DNA of 64,000 nt from Riptortus pedestris. Its lineage: Eukaryota; Arthropoda; Insecta; Hemiptera; Alydidae. The notes under the pieces are model-generated. The model was not told the DNA's origin. It ran no database searches and saw only the letters and a program-made list of their open reading frames with translations. Made by a program: the position numbers and the translations under genes. The DNA lies in contig CM032229.1 of NCBI GenBank assembly GCA_019009955.1, positions 149,015,001 to 149,079,000 on the forward strand, read 5' to 3'. Below are positions 32,403 through 43,422 of this stretch, one piece after another (position 1 is the first letter of the stretch; each line of letters opens with the position of its first letter).

Positions 32403-33476
32403 GTAACCTCTGTCTGTACATTGATTTTTTTCGCGAAATTTCACGATAACTTTTCGTTTCACATGTCATAGACACCATATCTGCATTTTGTTTCTTTCGT
32501 GTATGTTTGTTTGTTTGTTTGTTACCTTTTCACGCATAAACGGCTGAACCGAATTTTATGAAACTTGGTATGTATATTACTACTAACCCAACTTAGACTT
32601 TAGGCTATATTAATATCCTCTGAGATGAACAGGAGTGGAGGTTATAAGGGAAGCCAGAAATTAAAAATAGCGATATTTCGTTTCCTATTGGTTTTTCGGC
32701 AAATATGAACATAACAAAAGCTGTTTATTTTGTTATTTAGAGTAACTTTTGTTGTATACACTTTTGTCGTATACCGAAGTTTAAATGCGTTATACGCTAA
32801 AAACTATAGCGGGAGTCAACAATATTATTTGCCAAAAAAGACTCAACCGAACTAAATAAAACTCGGTATGTGTATTAGCAGTGAGGCCTTCATTATAATA
32901 AACCATACCAACATGTCTATGGACGGGCAGGAGTGGGGGTTATAAGGAAAGCCTGAAATTAAAAATAGCGATATTTCGTTTCCTATTGGTTTTTCCGCAA
33001 ATATAAAAATAACAAAAGTTTTGGAGTAACTTTTGTTACATACACTTTTGTCGTATACCTAAGTATAAATGAGTTATACGTTAAAACTTTAGCGAGCGCC
33101 AACAATTTTATTGGGCACTTACGGCTGAACCGAACTTAACAAAACTCGGTATATCAATTAGCATTAATTCTTCCATGATTATAAGTTATATTAAAATTTT
33201 TAGGTTCGAACGGGAGGGGGGTTATAAGGGAGGCCTTAAATAAAAATTCACCATATTTACATGTATAAGAGACGGGAAATATAAAAATAGCGAAGACTGT
33301 GAAGAATTATGGAATAAATAATTCTATTATTAGCAAATCACCGGCAACGACGGGTATCAATCCTAAACACTGGGACGGGTAAATGTCAAAATATTGTGCA
33401 ATGTAAAGCTTGCTAAAACATACCATCACCATTCAGCCTCAAATGAATTCCCGGGCGAAGCCGGGTATCTGAGCTA

Positions 33477-33477
<1 letters not shown>
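32350..33477 (+). mobile_element. Helitron Hel-B, complete non-autonomous copy between AT tracts
   Basis: An (AT)n tract (32350-32396) leads into AAATTGTAACCTCTGTCTGT and the body. Tandem units are marked by GGTATGTATATTA (32566), GGTATGTGTATTA (32863) and GGTATATCAATTA (33147). The 3' end has CCCGGGCGAAGCCGGG (33450-33465), TATCTGAG and CTAG (33474-33477) before T. The right flank is the AT tract of a minus-strand HINE-A. No replicase frame is present. Confidence 0.88.
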
Positions 33478-33478
<1 letters not shown>

Positions 33479-33516
<38 letters not shown>

Positions 33517-33729
33517 CTGTTACCGCTCTAGTGGTGGCAATTATTGTTTAATCGTTACCAGACTCGATATGTAGTCGTTTTATGTAAAAAGACAGATCAA
33601 ATTCGTTAATGGCGGAAATCGGTCCAGTGGGAGGGGGGATTTTCGAAAGCTCAAAATATCTCTGTTACTATACGTCAGATCAAAACATTGTATATAGCCA
33701 ATCATATTGCAAATTAAAAGTACAATAAA

Positions 33730-33735
<6 letters not shown>
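33479..33735 (-). mobile_element. HINE-A central part, minus strand
   Basis: From an (AT)n tract (33479-33512) it runs TTTGTCTGTTACCGCTCTAG, GTTACCAGACTCGATATG, the G-rich block (33628-33640) and TATACGTCAGATCAAAACAT. It is broken by a second Helitron and continues at 35013. Confidence 0.8.
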
Positions 33736-33798
<63 letters not shown>

Positions 33799-35012
33799 GT
33801 AACCTCTGTCTGTAAATTGATTTTTTTCGAGAAATTTCACGATAACTTTCCGTTTCACACGTCATAGACACCATAACTACATTTTGTTTCTTTCGTGTCT
33901 GTTTGTTTGTTTGTTTGTTACCTTTTCACGAATAAACGGCTGAACTGAATTTTATGAAACTTGGTATATATATTATTACTTGCCCAACTTAGACTTTAGG
34001 CTATATTAATATTCTCTAAGACGAACAGGAGTGGGGGTTATAAGGGAGGCCTGAAATTAAAAATAACGATATTTCGTTTCCTATTGCTTTTTCAGCAAAT
34101 ATGCACATAACAAAAGTTGTTTATTTTGTTATTTAGAGTAACTTTTGTTATATGCACTTTTGCCGGAAAGGAAGCATAAATGAGTTATACGCTATGAACT
34201 AAAGCGGGAGTCCACAATTTTATTTGGCGCTAAAGACTCAACCGAATTTAACCAAACTCGGTATGTGAATTAGTACTAACGCCTTCATTATAATTATCTA
34301 TACTAACATTTCTAGGGAATTAATAATAGCGATATTGCGTTTCCTATTGGTTTATCGGCAAATTTGCACATAACAAAAGTTATTTATGTTATTATTTAGA
34401 GTGACTTTTGTTATATACACTTTCGTCTTATATCTAAATATAAATGAGTTATACGCTAAAAATTGTAGCGGGAGTCAACAATTTTATTTGGCACAAAAGA
34501 ATCAACCGAACTAAATAAAACTCGGTACGTATATTAGGACTAACGCCTTCATTATACATGCCATAGCAATATTTCTAGGGACGGGCAGTAGTGGAGGTTG
34601 TAAGGACGTCTGAAATTAAAAATAGCGATATTTCGTTTCCCATTGGTTTTTCCGAAAATATGCATTTAGCAAAAGTTGTTCATTCTGTAATTTAGAGTAA
34701 CTTTTGTTATATTCACTGTTGTTTTACAACAAAGTATAAACGAGATATACACCAAATACTACAGCGGGAGCCAACAATTTTATTGGGCACTAACTATTTA
34801 ACCGAATTTAACAAAACTCGGAATGTGAATTAGCATTAATTCTTCTATTATGATAAGCTATATTAATTTTTAGGTTCGAACGGGAGTGGGAGTTATAAGG
34901 GAGGCCTGAAGTTAAAATTTGCGAGATTTCATTTTCTATTTGTTTTTCGACAAACGTGCACGTAACAAAAGTTAGTTTTTTCCTTTGTTATTTTGTTTCA
35001 TTCGCTTTTGTG
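33736..35012 (+). mobile_element. Helitron Hel-B, 3'-truncated, four tandem units
   Basis: An AT tract (33736-33793) precedes AAATTGTAACCTCTGTCTGT. Unit marks GGTATATATATTA (33966), GGTATGTGAATTA (34260), GGTACGTATATTA (34531) and GGAATGTGAATTA (34817) give spacings of about 270-295 bp. The CCCGGG hairpin and CTAG are missing; sequence passes straight into HINE-A at about 35013. Unit 2 has an internal deletion at about 34317. Confidence 0.8.
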
Positions 35013-35152
35013 CTTCCCGTCTGGAGGTTTCATTTTATCATTTTTATTTATTCACTTAATATTCGCGGTGGTGTTAGTATGTAGTTTTATCTATTGCTAC
35101 ACATCACGAGGGAAATCTGCTTAGTTTATGCAACCCCTGCGTGACGGACTTT
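35013..35152 (-). mobile_element. HINE-A left end, minus strand
   Basis: CTTCCCGTCTGGAGGTTTC, TTATTCACTTAATATTCGCG and AAATCTGCTTAGTTTATGCA with GACGGACTTTA complete the element begun at 33479. About 300 bp of HINE-A between 33735 and here are absent in addition to the Helitron insertion. Confidence 0.85.
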
Positions 35153-36135
35153 ATTATATTACATTAATTACACTGCCAGGTGAAATGTAATTGTAACACA
35201 AATTGTTTTGTGTGATGTATTTATTACACAGTTGTAAAATTAAATGACTAGCTTAGCTTAGCTACCTGAGGCATTACTATGAACACCAGAGGCAAGGAAG
35301 AGAACTTGGAGATGAATCCTTTTCATCAATTCAGCTACAACTCTAACAAGGTTTGTGTACTCCTCTGTATCCTGCGAGAATTCGGAAACTTACTGGAAAA
35401 TCTTATTACTGCTCAAGAACATCTTCCCTGGGTAACGTTCCTGCTCGCTAAGATTCCGCTGGAACTTCCATTCCCGGGCAACTTCAATGGAAAAGTGATT
35501 TCTATGTCGGGTCGATTCAAATTCAGGTCAATAGCAAAACTTTTACAATCAATATTGATTGCAATTCCATTTATATTCATGTGCACATGTCTATTGACCA
35601 TCGACAGGCTTAACTTTGAGCCAACTCTTTGAAATACTTGATAAATGCATTACTATGAGGTTGAATGAAATCGCTATTTTCCTTGGTAACCAAATAATCT
35701 AGATTTAATCTATTTTACAATTATAAGTTCCTTAACGATTTTGATAACAATGAAACTTAATAAGAATGAAAGTCAGTCATGAGTTATATTTTAACAGCAA
35801 AGATTTTCTTAGATGATATACTTTTCATTTATTTATTGCTTTAACCCCTGAACATAGTGCTAGTAGATTTTAGTCCCTCACCCCATCATTAAAATCCAGA
35901 AGCAAGTTTTTTTCTTACTTACTAGAATGCAGTAAATTTCATACAATGAATGGAAAACAACTTTTCATTCAGTCTAAGAGGTCTGAAAGAATAAAAAGAA
36001 ATAATTCATTTGAAAGAATTCATAAATGTGATGTCATTTATTATTCAACAATTTCATTCTACAAGAATCAGTGTCAGTAATTTAAATTTAAATGAATGGT
36101 ATGATTAAATTATTATTTCTCTCGATTTAAAAAAA
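35153..36135. other. Unclassified; one 117-codon frame
   Basis: 35279-35632 is balanced in composition and open on the plus strand (117 codons), with a shorter antisense frame. Its product shows no recognised domain, apart from a hydrophobic stretch near the end (ILIAIPFIFMCTCLL). The start has no supporting context. A host exon is possible but unproven. The rest is AT-rich. Confidence 0.35.
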
Positions 36136-36147
36136 TAATATAGAATT

Positions 36148-36790
36148 ATCTCTGGAATATGCTGGATGGTAGAGAAACCAATTGATAAGGATCAATAAGA
36201 AGGCCAAGTCCTCTACTGTTTTTAATATAATGCAAAGTGCACTTTCGGAGTCTTCTTTACGGGGACAGAGGTTCAGTCGCCCGGCGATCGTGGTCCAGGC
36301 TACGCAGCTATAATCAGGTACCCCCTACATCTCTTCTCTATTATTAGTAGGGGGTTTTTGATTATTTTTTGGATGTCTCTTACAGTTTCTCAGAGGTTCC
36401 CATCCACTGTGATATGTTTTCCATATACATCTGTAATTTGTGTAGGTTTTTTAGTTTTTTAATTTCATTTATAGTTTTTAGTTTTGACATACGCTTATCG
36501 TTGTTTACTTCTTTAACTTTTATTAGTTGACTTGTTATTAGATTTTCTATTGTTTTGGCTTTAATTTTAAGTAGTTGACTAGTTAATAGATTTTCTATTG
36601 TTTTTACTCTTTATTTTGTGTTTGTTTTTATGACTGTTGTTTATTTTGCTTTTGGTCATGCTATGAATGTTAAATTAACTCAAGGTTGTGTTTGTCAGCA
36701 GGCACTGAGGATGGAGCGTTGACTCCGAAAGTGCACTCTGCATAATATTAAAAAAACAGTAGAGGACTTGGCCTTCTTATTGACCCTTGT
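36148..36790 (+). mobile_element. Retro-insertion of the same inverted-repeat family, with 12-bp target-site duplication and a long loop
   Basis: It starts ATCTCTGGAATATGCTGG, then GGATCAATAAGAAGGCCAAG and the left arm to about 36317. A 370-bp T-rich loop (about 36318-36690) follows, then AGCAGGCACTGAGGATGG and the complementary right arm ending at CTTGGCCTTCTTATTGACCC. TAATATAGAATT at 36136-36147 and 36791-36802 is an exact 12-bp duplication. The loop may be the retroelement's own 3' region or a later insertion. No coding motif is visible. Confidence 0.75.
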
Positions 36791-36802
36791 TAATATAGAA
36801 TT

Positions 36803-37336
36803 TTTTAATGCTTGACTATTCAATAGTACAGTACAATATTACTTCTACTTTCCGGATGGTTTATCTAATAGTGGCGAACAATAAAAAAAAAAGTAGTTCA
36901 TCTCACAATGTAGTTTAGTTTCATAATCTGTATCTAAATGGAAGATTCATGGATTCATATCCATTGGCATAGCCCTAAACTAAGCTTCCTATCTGAAACA
37001 TAAGTCGATGGAACTCTTGACTTAATTATTCCAAATACTTGTCTTTAAGGATTAACCTTAATAACTTCTATTTGGAACATTGGATACAAAAATGTAATAT
37101 TAGGAAAGACGAGTCGAATGCAGAGTTATTCTTATTAAAAATATAACCTGCCATTTGATAGAATTTAAGGAGTTCCTGACATGTTGGGTTATTATTTAGT
37201 GGATAACATTACAGAATTTTTGATTTATATCTAAAATTTATAGATATACTAAAATATATAGATTTTGTGCAATTGTTGTTGATTACTGTTTTTAATCCTT
37301 TTATCCTCGTTGGGCTTCGTATTGAGGGAGCGGCTT
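36803..37336. other. No feature recognised
   Basis: AT-rich spacer; nothing identified. Confidence 0.5.
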
Positions 37337-37375
37337 CTTTTAGCAGATTTCTCATAAGGAAATATAATTCTACAG
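37337..37375 (-). mobile_element. HINE-A right-end fragment
   Basis: TTTTAGCAGATTTCTCATAA GG is a reversed HINE-A right end with a damaged hairpin. A Helitron follows at once. Confidence 0.6.
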
Positions 37376-37905
37376 TGTATATATATATAATTCTACTGTA
37401 TGTGTGTATGCCATTGAACTCCTCCTAAACGGCTGGACATATTTGTATCAATTTTTTAGTATGCGTTTGGGTGACGCTCTGGATGGTTTCAATTCACAAA
37501 TCAGCCCGGCAAATCTAGCAGGAGCGGGCGATATTTCGTTTCCTATTGCTTTTTCGGCAAATACTCGCGGGATATTTTGTTATTTGGAGTAACTTTTGTT
37601 ATATTCACTTTTGTACTTTAACAAAGTATAAAAGAGATATACACAAAACCTTAAAGTGGGAGCCAACAATTTTATATGGGCACTAAGGATTGAACCGAAC
37701 TTAACAGAACTCTACACTTAAATTAGAATTAATTATTCCATGATTATAAGCTATATTAATTTTTTTAGGTTCGAACGGGAGTGGGGCTTATAAGGGAGGC
37801 CCGAATAAAAAATTCGCGATATTTCATTTTCTATTTCTTTTTAGGCAAACGTGCACATAACAAAAATTGTTTTTTTTTGTTATTAAAAGTAGCATGTGTT
37901 TGAAA
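37376..37905 (+). mobile_element. Helitron with a different 5' head, 3'-truncated
   Basis: After a short AT tract it reads TGCCATTGAACTCCTCCTAA, ACGGCTGGACATATTTG and TTTAGTATGCGTTTGGGTGA, a head unlike that at 1290 or 32395. From about 37528 (GATATTTCGTTTCCTATTG) it shares the Hel-B body with a tandem-unit piece, then ends near 37905 without hairpin or CTAG. Confidence 0.7.
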
Positions 37906-37975
37906 CATAATATTATGAAATTTAATATCATAATTGCTTGAAATATCACGCAGGACGACGTCTGTCGGGTTCGCC

Positions 37976-38020
37976 AATATATATATATAGACACACATAC
38001 ACACACACTCAACACATATT

Positions 38021-38103
<83 letters not shown>
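37976..38103 (+). repeat. Compound AT/CA microsatellite
   Basis: An AT run, ACACAC-type words, a longer (AT)n tract (38020-38067) and a (CA)n tract (38070-38099). Frames here encode Tyr-Ile or Cys-Val repeats only. Confidence 0.95.
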
Positions 38104-38105
<2 letters not shown>

Positions 38106-38445
38106 TTGTCTATTACCGCTGTGGAGGTCACAGTTTTTTAGTGCTTTTCTTTTCTTAACAGAACACTGATCATGGAGCTTGGTATAGCACATAGTTTTCA
38201 ATAAAACAAATATGTTATATTATGATATGTTTCAGTTATTGTTTTTCTTTACACTGTCTGCAGACCTGTTTGTTTACATTGGAGACGCTTCCCGCCGAAA
38301 GGGGTAAGCTTTCTTACTACCGTTTTTTATTTATTCACTTAATATTCACGGTGGTGTTGTGTTAGCACTATGTAGGTTTATCTCCTATTAAACTTTGGGA
38401 AGGAAATCTGCTTAGTTTACACAGACCCTGCGTGACGGACTTTTT
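38104..38445 (-). mobile_element. HINE-A left half, minus strand
   Basis: It begins TTTGTCTATTACCGCTGTGG next to the microsatellite, then ATAGTTTTCAATAAAACAAA, GACGCTTCCCGCCGAAAG, TTATTCACTTAATATTCACG and the left terminus GCTTAGTTTACACAGACCCT with GACGGACTTTTTA. The G-rich centre is deleted. With 37337-37375 it probably formed one element before Helitron insertion. Confidence 0.8.
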
Positions 38446-40680
38446 AGGAATATGTCCTCTCTTTCAGGGCGGTTATAATGAGTGTTAATCCTAACAGTCA
38501 TTTGAACGTGAGACAACTGCTCTCACTTGAATTACTTGCGTGATCTAATCTTGGCTTGAGTTACTCCCTGGAGTATTGCATGCGTTAGCTACCTACGCCG
38601 TATAATATACATCACGCAACGCCGCAATGTCTGACTGGTTTAGCATCTTCTTTACACGAACTAAACGGAGACTGCCTTACTAGAATACGTTTTTACTGTC
38701 AAGTCCATACAGAATTGCATTGGGCTTAAATTCTTATCTTTCCGTAACGTATATGTAAACTAGATTCACGAATTTTGAGAGTGTTAGATCTCACGGGTTC
38801 ATGAACTAAGTGCGACTGACGTTGAAATGGATATCTATATTACCCCCTACTTTTGCCAGAAATGAAGCATTCGTGAATCAGCATAGTGCAGAAACCCGAA
38901 ATAAAATACAAGTTTCAAATATAAACTAAATATTCTGCCTGTTTTTTCAGGAGGTGAACAGACTCCGCGACATTTTTTGTGTTCTAAGTGATTTAGTTTC
39001 GGAGATACTGAGCCAATTTTAAATGTTCAATCAATTTTTTTTTTATTCTGGAAAATACTATTTAGTTACTGAGGTACCAATTGTCCTTAAACCACAGTCA
39101 ATTAATGTGTATCAAAGAAACTTCCGATTATTTACTATAACATGATCTAACATGAACATAATTGTAAGAACACTAGTGCATCGAAACATGCTACGGCTTT
39201 GGGTAGGTTCTATCTGAGTTGTGGTAAACTTGAATTAAAAAGGATATCAACAAATGAAAACCCCTTGAAACCTTACACTCTCTCAAAACTGCCGCTGTGT
39301 AGAGAACGCTGAAAAAAGAAATTTAAAACTGTACCATATAGGCCATGAAGGCTTAAACACATTAGTATGAGAGAATTAACATTAAATTACAGATGTTTTA
39401 CTATGTGCTAAAAAAACACGAAATATTTACATTATCAAATTACCTTATAGACTTTATAAACAAAATGTTAAAGAATTAGCATTAAATTATTTTCTGTATT
39501 TGTAGTTTTGTAACTTTTTTAACCACATATTCCTCTATTATGTATACAATTTTTAAACAACTTTATAATGAACATTTTTTTAATACTGCAAATTCAATTG
39601 TTTTGTGTTAAACATTCATTTTTACTTTTATTGTTTCTAAACGCAGTATATTGTATATAGTATTTATTGTATATATGTTTCTTGAATTCATGCATTATGC
39701 AAATTTTAATTGGAAGTCTCGCCCAAATACTCTTAAAAATAACTACATAATTGAAAAGTTTGTTTTACTTTAATAATAGTTTAGTTGAATATATAATACT
39801 ACTAATAATAAGATGTAGTACAGAATAATTTTGTACGTGGGAGGGCATGCTTCTTTCTTTTTACAGAGTAATATAGTAAAACGCAAAATTTAAATGAAAT
39901 GAAAGGTATTTCTTTTAAATGTTAACATAATTAGATACGTCACGTAGTTTTGTTTTCTATAAATAATTTTCTAATATTACGGCAATTAATTTCTTAATTT
40001 TTTTTTTGAATAATATTTATTCTTATATAATAAATTCCTTATAATATTTGGTCATATTTTATGAATACATGTTATAATATCCAATAATTTCAATAACTAT
40101 ATACAATATAATAATTTCCTTAACAACCTCAATACTTCTTATTTTTAAGAAAAAAAAATAACAAAACACCTTAATACCTTCTTAAATATAAGTTTTTTTT
40201 TTGTTTTTTTTTAAATTTCTTAAGATTCAAATTTATTAAAGGATTACAAGCTTTATAAATGATGAGAAACATCTCCCACCTTAAAGAAACAATGTACCTG
40301 ATTACAATTTTTTTTTTTGGCTGATTTTTATGGCAAATATACAAACATTTTTGATAGTATCCATCTTGTGTTTAAAAACACCCTTCAGAAATGAAGTTCT
40401 TTAACTTATTTTTAAACAAAGAATATTTTTTAATAGGCTTAATACATTCAGGCAGAGCACTAAAGAGTTTTACGTCTGGAAATGATACGCTTTTCTCGAA
40501 ATATTTATTTTTGTGGTTGGGGGTTTAATGCATATTCTCGAATCTTCTTTTATGGTTATGTGCTATACTATTTTTGTGTGATAAGTTCATGTTTTATTCT
40601 GTCTTTTGTGTGTTAGAAATGTAATTTCAGGTCTTCAAAGGCTTTAATATCGAATACGCTGAGGATCACACAATTGTTAA
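38446..40680. other. No gene recognised
   Basis: 38446-38900 has balanced composition and could be unique host DNA. 38900-40680 is strongly AT-rich with homopolymer runs. No frame above 60 codons and no TE terminus was found. Confidence 0.5.

Positions 40681-40687
<7 letters not shown>

Positions 40688-40742
<55 letters not shown>
40688..40742 (+). repeat. (AT)n tract at a Helitron 5' end
   Basis: Pure AT dinucleotide run preceded by ACACACAC. Known Helitrons of this 5' type begin with a TCTATATATATAAAAG-like sequence, so the tract may be an expansion of the element's own end. Confidence 0.95.
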
Positions 40743-40748
<6 letters not shown>

Positions 40749-41695
40749 AAGTCGTGTTAGTTACACTATTTATAACTCAAGAACGGCTTTACCGATATGG
40801 CTGAAAATTGGTGAGGAGGTAGCTTAGAGCCAGGAGACGGACATAGGCTATATTAATTTTCTCTGAGACGAACAGGAGTGGGGGTTATAAGGGAGGCCTG
40901 AAATTAAAAATAGCGATATTTGGTTTCCTATTGATTTTTTGGCAAATATGCACATTTCAAAAGTTGTTTATTTTGTTATTTTGAGTAACTTTTGTTATAT
41001 ACACTTTCGTCGTATACCGAAGTGTAAACGCGTTTTACGCTAAAAATTATAGCGGGAGTCAACAATGTTTTTGGGCGCAAAAGACTGAACCGAACTAAAT
41101 AAAACTCGGTCTGTGTATTTGCACTAACACCTTTATTATAATAAGCCATACCAACATTTCTAGGGACGGGCAGGAGTGGGGGTTGTAAGGGAGGCATGAA
41201 TTTAAAAATAGCGATATTTCGTTTCCTATTGGTTTTTCGCCAAATATGAACATACAAAAGTTGTTTACTTTGTTATTTAGAGTAACTTTTGTTATATACA
41301 CTTTTTTGCTGTGCCTAAAAATAAACGAGATATACGCTAAAACCTTTAGCGGAAGTGAACAATTTTATTTGGCACAAAAGACTCACCCGAACTAAATAAA
41401 ACTAGGTATGTGTTTAAATTACTTAATTCAAATCTATGTTAATATTTTGACCTTAATAATACAAAGCTATCCATAATGCACAGGAGACGGGAAATATGAC
41501 AATATGGAGGACAATGACGTCTAACATAAAAAATTAATTTTATTATTTAAAAATCCACAGCAACGACGGGTATAAACCCTAAACACAGGGACGGGTAAAC
41601 GTCAAAATATTGTGCAAAGTAAAGCCATGCCAAAAAAATACCATCACCGTTCAGCGTCAAATGAATTCCCGGGCGAAGCCGGGTATCTGAGCTAG
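40743..41695 (+). mobile_element. Helitron with a third type of 5' head, complete 3' end
   Basis: The head AAAGAAAGTCGTGTTAGTTA, CACTATTTATAACTCAAGAA, CGGCTTTACCGATATGGC and AGCCAGGAGACGGACATAGG is a 5' end known from Helitrons of many animals. From about 40845 it joins the Hel-B body (two tandem units, GGTCTGTGTATTT at about 41109 and GGTATGTGTTTAA at about 41403). The 3' end has CCCGGGCGAAGCCGGG (41668-41683) and CTAG (41692-41695) followed by T. No replicase is encoded. Confidence 0.87.
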
Positions 41696-42001
41696 TTTTT
41701 CATAAGCAACGGGTCAGAACTATTTCATCACCTCACACACGTATTTAGCCTAATATTTTTTCACAAGTACTCAAATCTTAAACACTTATACTGTAATCAG
41801 CTCCATGGCCCAGAGAGATATCTTATCTCTAGAACGGCTTCGTTCTCACCTCTTTTCCGATAAGGGATATCAAATTTAATGAAATTCACATCCTTCCCTT
41901 TCTTACGATACACTTTAATAATTATACCTTCTAATCATGCCACACGAATTATTTACACAACTGATTGGAAGAACTTAACTCAGTCAGAATAATTTAGTTT
42001 T
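41696..42001. other. No feature recognised
   Basis: Short spacer between a Helitron 3' end and a SINE fragment. Confidence 0.5.
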
Positions 42002-42160
42002 TCGAGTTCGATTCACGCCTGGGCAATAGGAATTTATTTAGTGACGAACTCATTAAATAAAATCATAGCCCCACTCTGGCTAGAAAAGGATGGTAACCTG
42101 TAGATAACCCGTCCCAATTAGCCATAGTAGCGTAAAGTGGACGTTAATAAATAATAATAA
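42002..42160 (+). mobile_element. SINE, 5'-truncated at the B box
   Basis: CGAGTTCGATTCACGCCTGG keeps the B box; GGAATTTATTTAGTGACGAA, CCACTCTGGCTAGAAAAGG, GGTAACCTGTAGATAACCCG and CATAGTAGCGTAAAGTGGAC follow, with an AATAATAATAATG tail. This is the best-preserved SINE 3' half in the window. Confidence 0.85.
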
Positions 42161-43344
42161 TGTAGTTTTGATGGTTTTGTTAATTATACGTCAATGATTT
42201 TGAGTAAAACTTAACACGAGTATGTTAAACAATATAACGATGAACAACATGGGGACAACAGGAACGTGTGTGGGGAGCTTAATATGAAATTCGTCATATT
42301 TCCCATATATACTCAAAGAAATGAGGGTTACTCAATTTGAATGAAGTCAGTGAATCAAAGGAAAGCTCCATTCCGCAATTCCATTTTCGATAATGGCTTG
42401 GTAAGACGGGAAAAGGAGAAACTACTGAAGGAGAGAAAAACTAATGCGGGCGGACTCTTATCATGGAGAATGACGAGCAGTGCTGGTAGATGGAAGCAGG
42501 ATAGACGGGCAGTCTGCGAGGGAAATGGTTTGGACCGGGGGGAAGCAGATGTCTGGAAGTGGGCAATAACGGGGGAAAATCACCCGGAAAATGGCTGGCC
42601 GAATTCCGTCTTGTCCGGCCTAACATTACAGCCGCTCTTCAGTTCTTCCCTCTTCCTCGCTCCCGCCCCACTCTCTCTCTCACGACAGTTCATACTTGTA
42701 TTGCACTGCTCTTCTAATAGTAGATAACGTGCGCCACATACAACCGGACCTTATTTTCCACCGAGTATCTCAGGGGCTTATGAGAGTTCTACTGCAGGGA
42801 TTTACAATAAAACCCTTCTCCAAGAGTGCCTCTCAAGGTTCACCGAGTTTATTGTGGGCAGAAGTGGTTGGGCTCAACTCAAATTTCTGCGGGGAAAAGT
42901 ACCGGGCCAAAATAATACCTTGAACAGCTCCCTACTATCCAAATACGTTCCTGAAGGCTTCTAGATTTGAGTAGCTTCAATAAAAATAAAATGCTCCAGC
43001 GCCTCCTAGTTTTAATATGTAATTGTGATTCATTTAACATTTAATCTTTTCAAAATTGGTTAAATTTTAATATAGTTCATGACATGTTTCATGAAACTGT
43101 CCCTCTAACAGAACAGCCTAACAGTGTTACCGTGATTTGAAAGGTGTGTTCCAGTTATAGCACTGATTTATTATCAATACTACGGTGTTTGGATACTAAC
43201 CACATGCTAACGTTTCGCTGGACATATTTCTACCTTTCTCAGGGTAACTTATTTCGCTATTGCCCTAAGCTCTTTTTAACTCCCATTCTTATTGGCATAA
43301 ACAACTTTAAAGATCATAGGCTAACTAAAGTTCTATGAAGTTTC
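42161..43344. other. Unclassified, with a GC-elevated island at 42330-42930
   Basis: The island is much richer in G and C than the surrounding DNA. It contains a 128-codon plus frame (42341-42727) with a basic N-terminal half and no known domain, plus overlapping frames. It matches no repeat in the window. A host exon, untranslated exon or promoter-proximal region is possible. Confidence 0.4.
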
Positions 43345-43422
43345 CGTAGCAATCCGTTGGCCTTAATCTCACATGGTAAACCTCTAGTGACGAGTACGAT
43401 TTCCGCCTGGGCACAGGAATTT
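43345..43422 (+). mobile_element. SINE tRNA-like head fragment
   Basis: CCGTTGGCCTTAATCTCACA TGGTAAACC, CTAGTGACGAGTACGATTTC CGCCTGGGCA correspond to the anticodon-arm to B-box part of the SINE. The A-box region and tail are lost. Confidence 0.65.
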
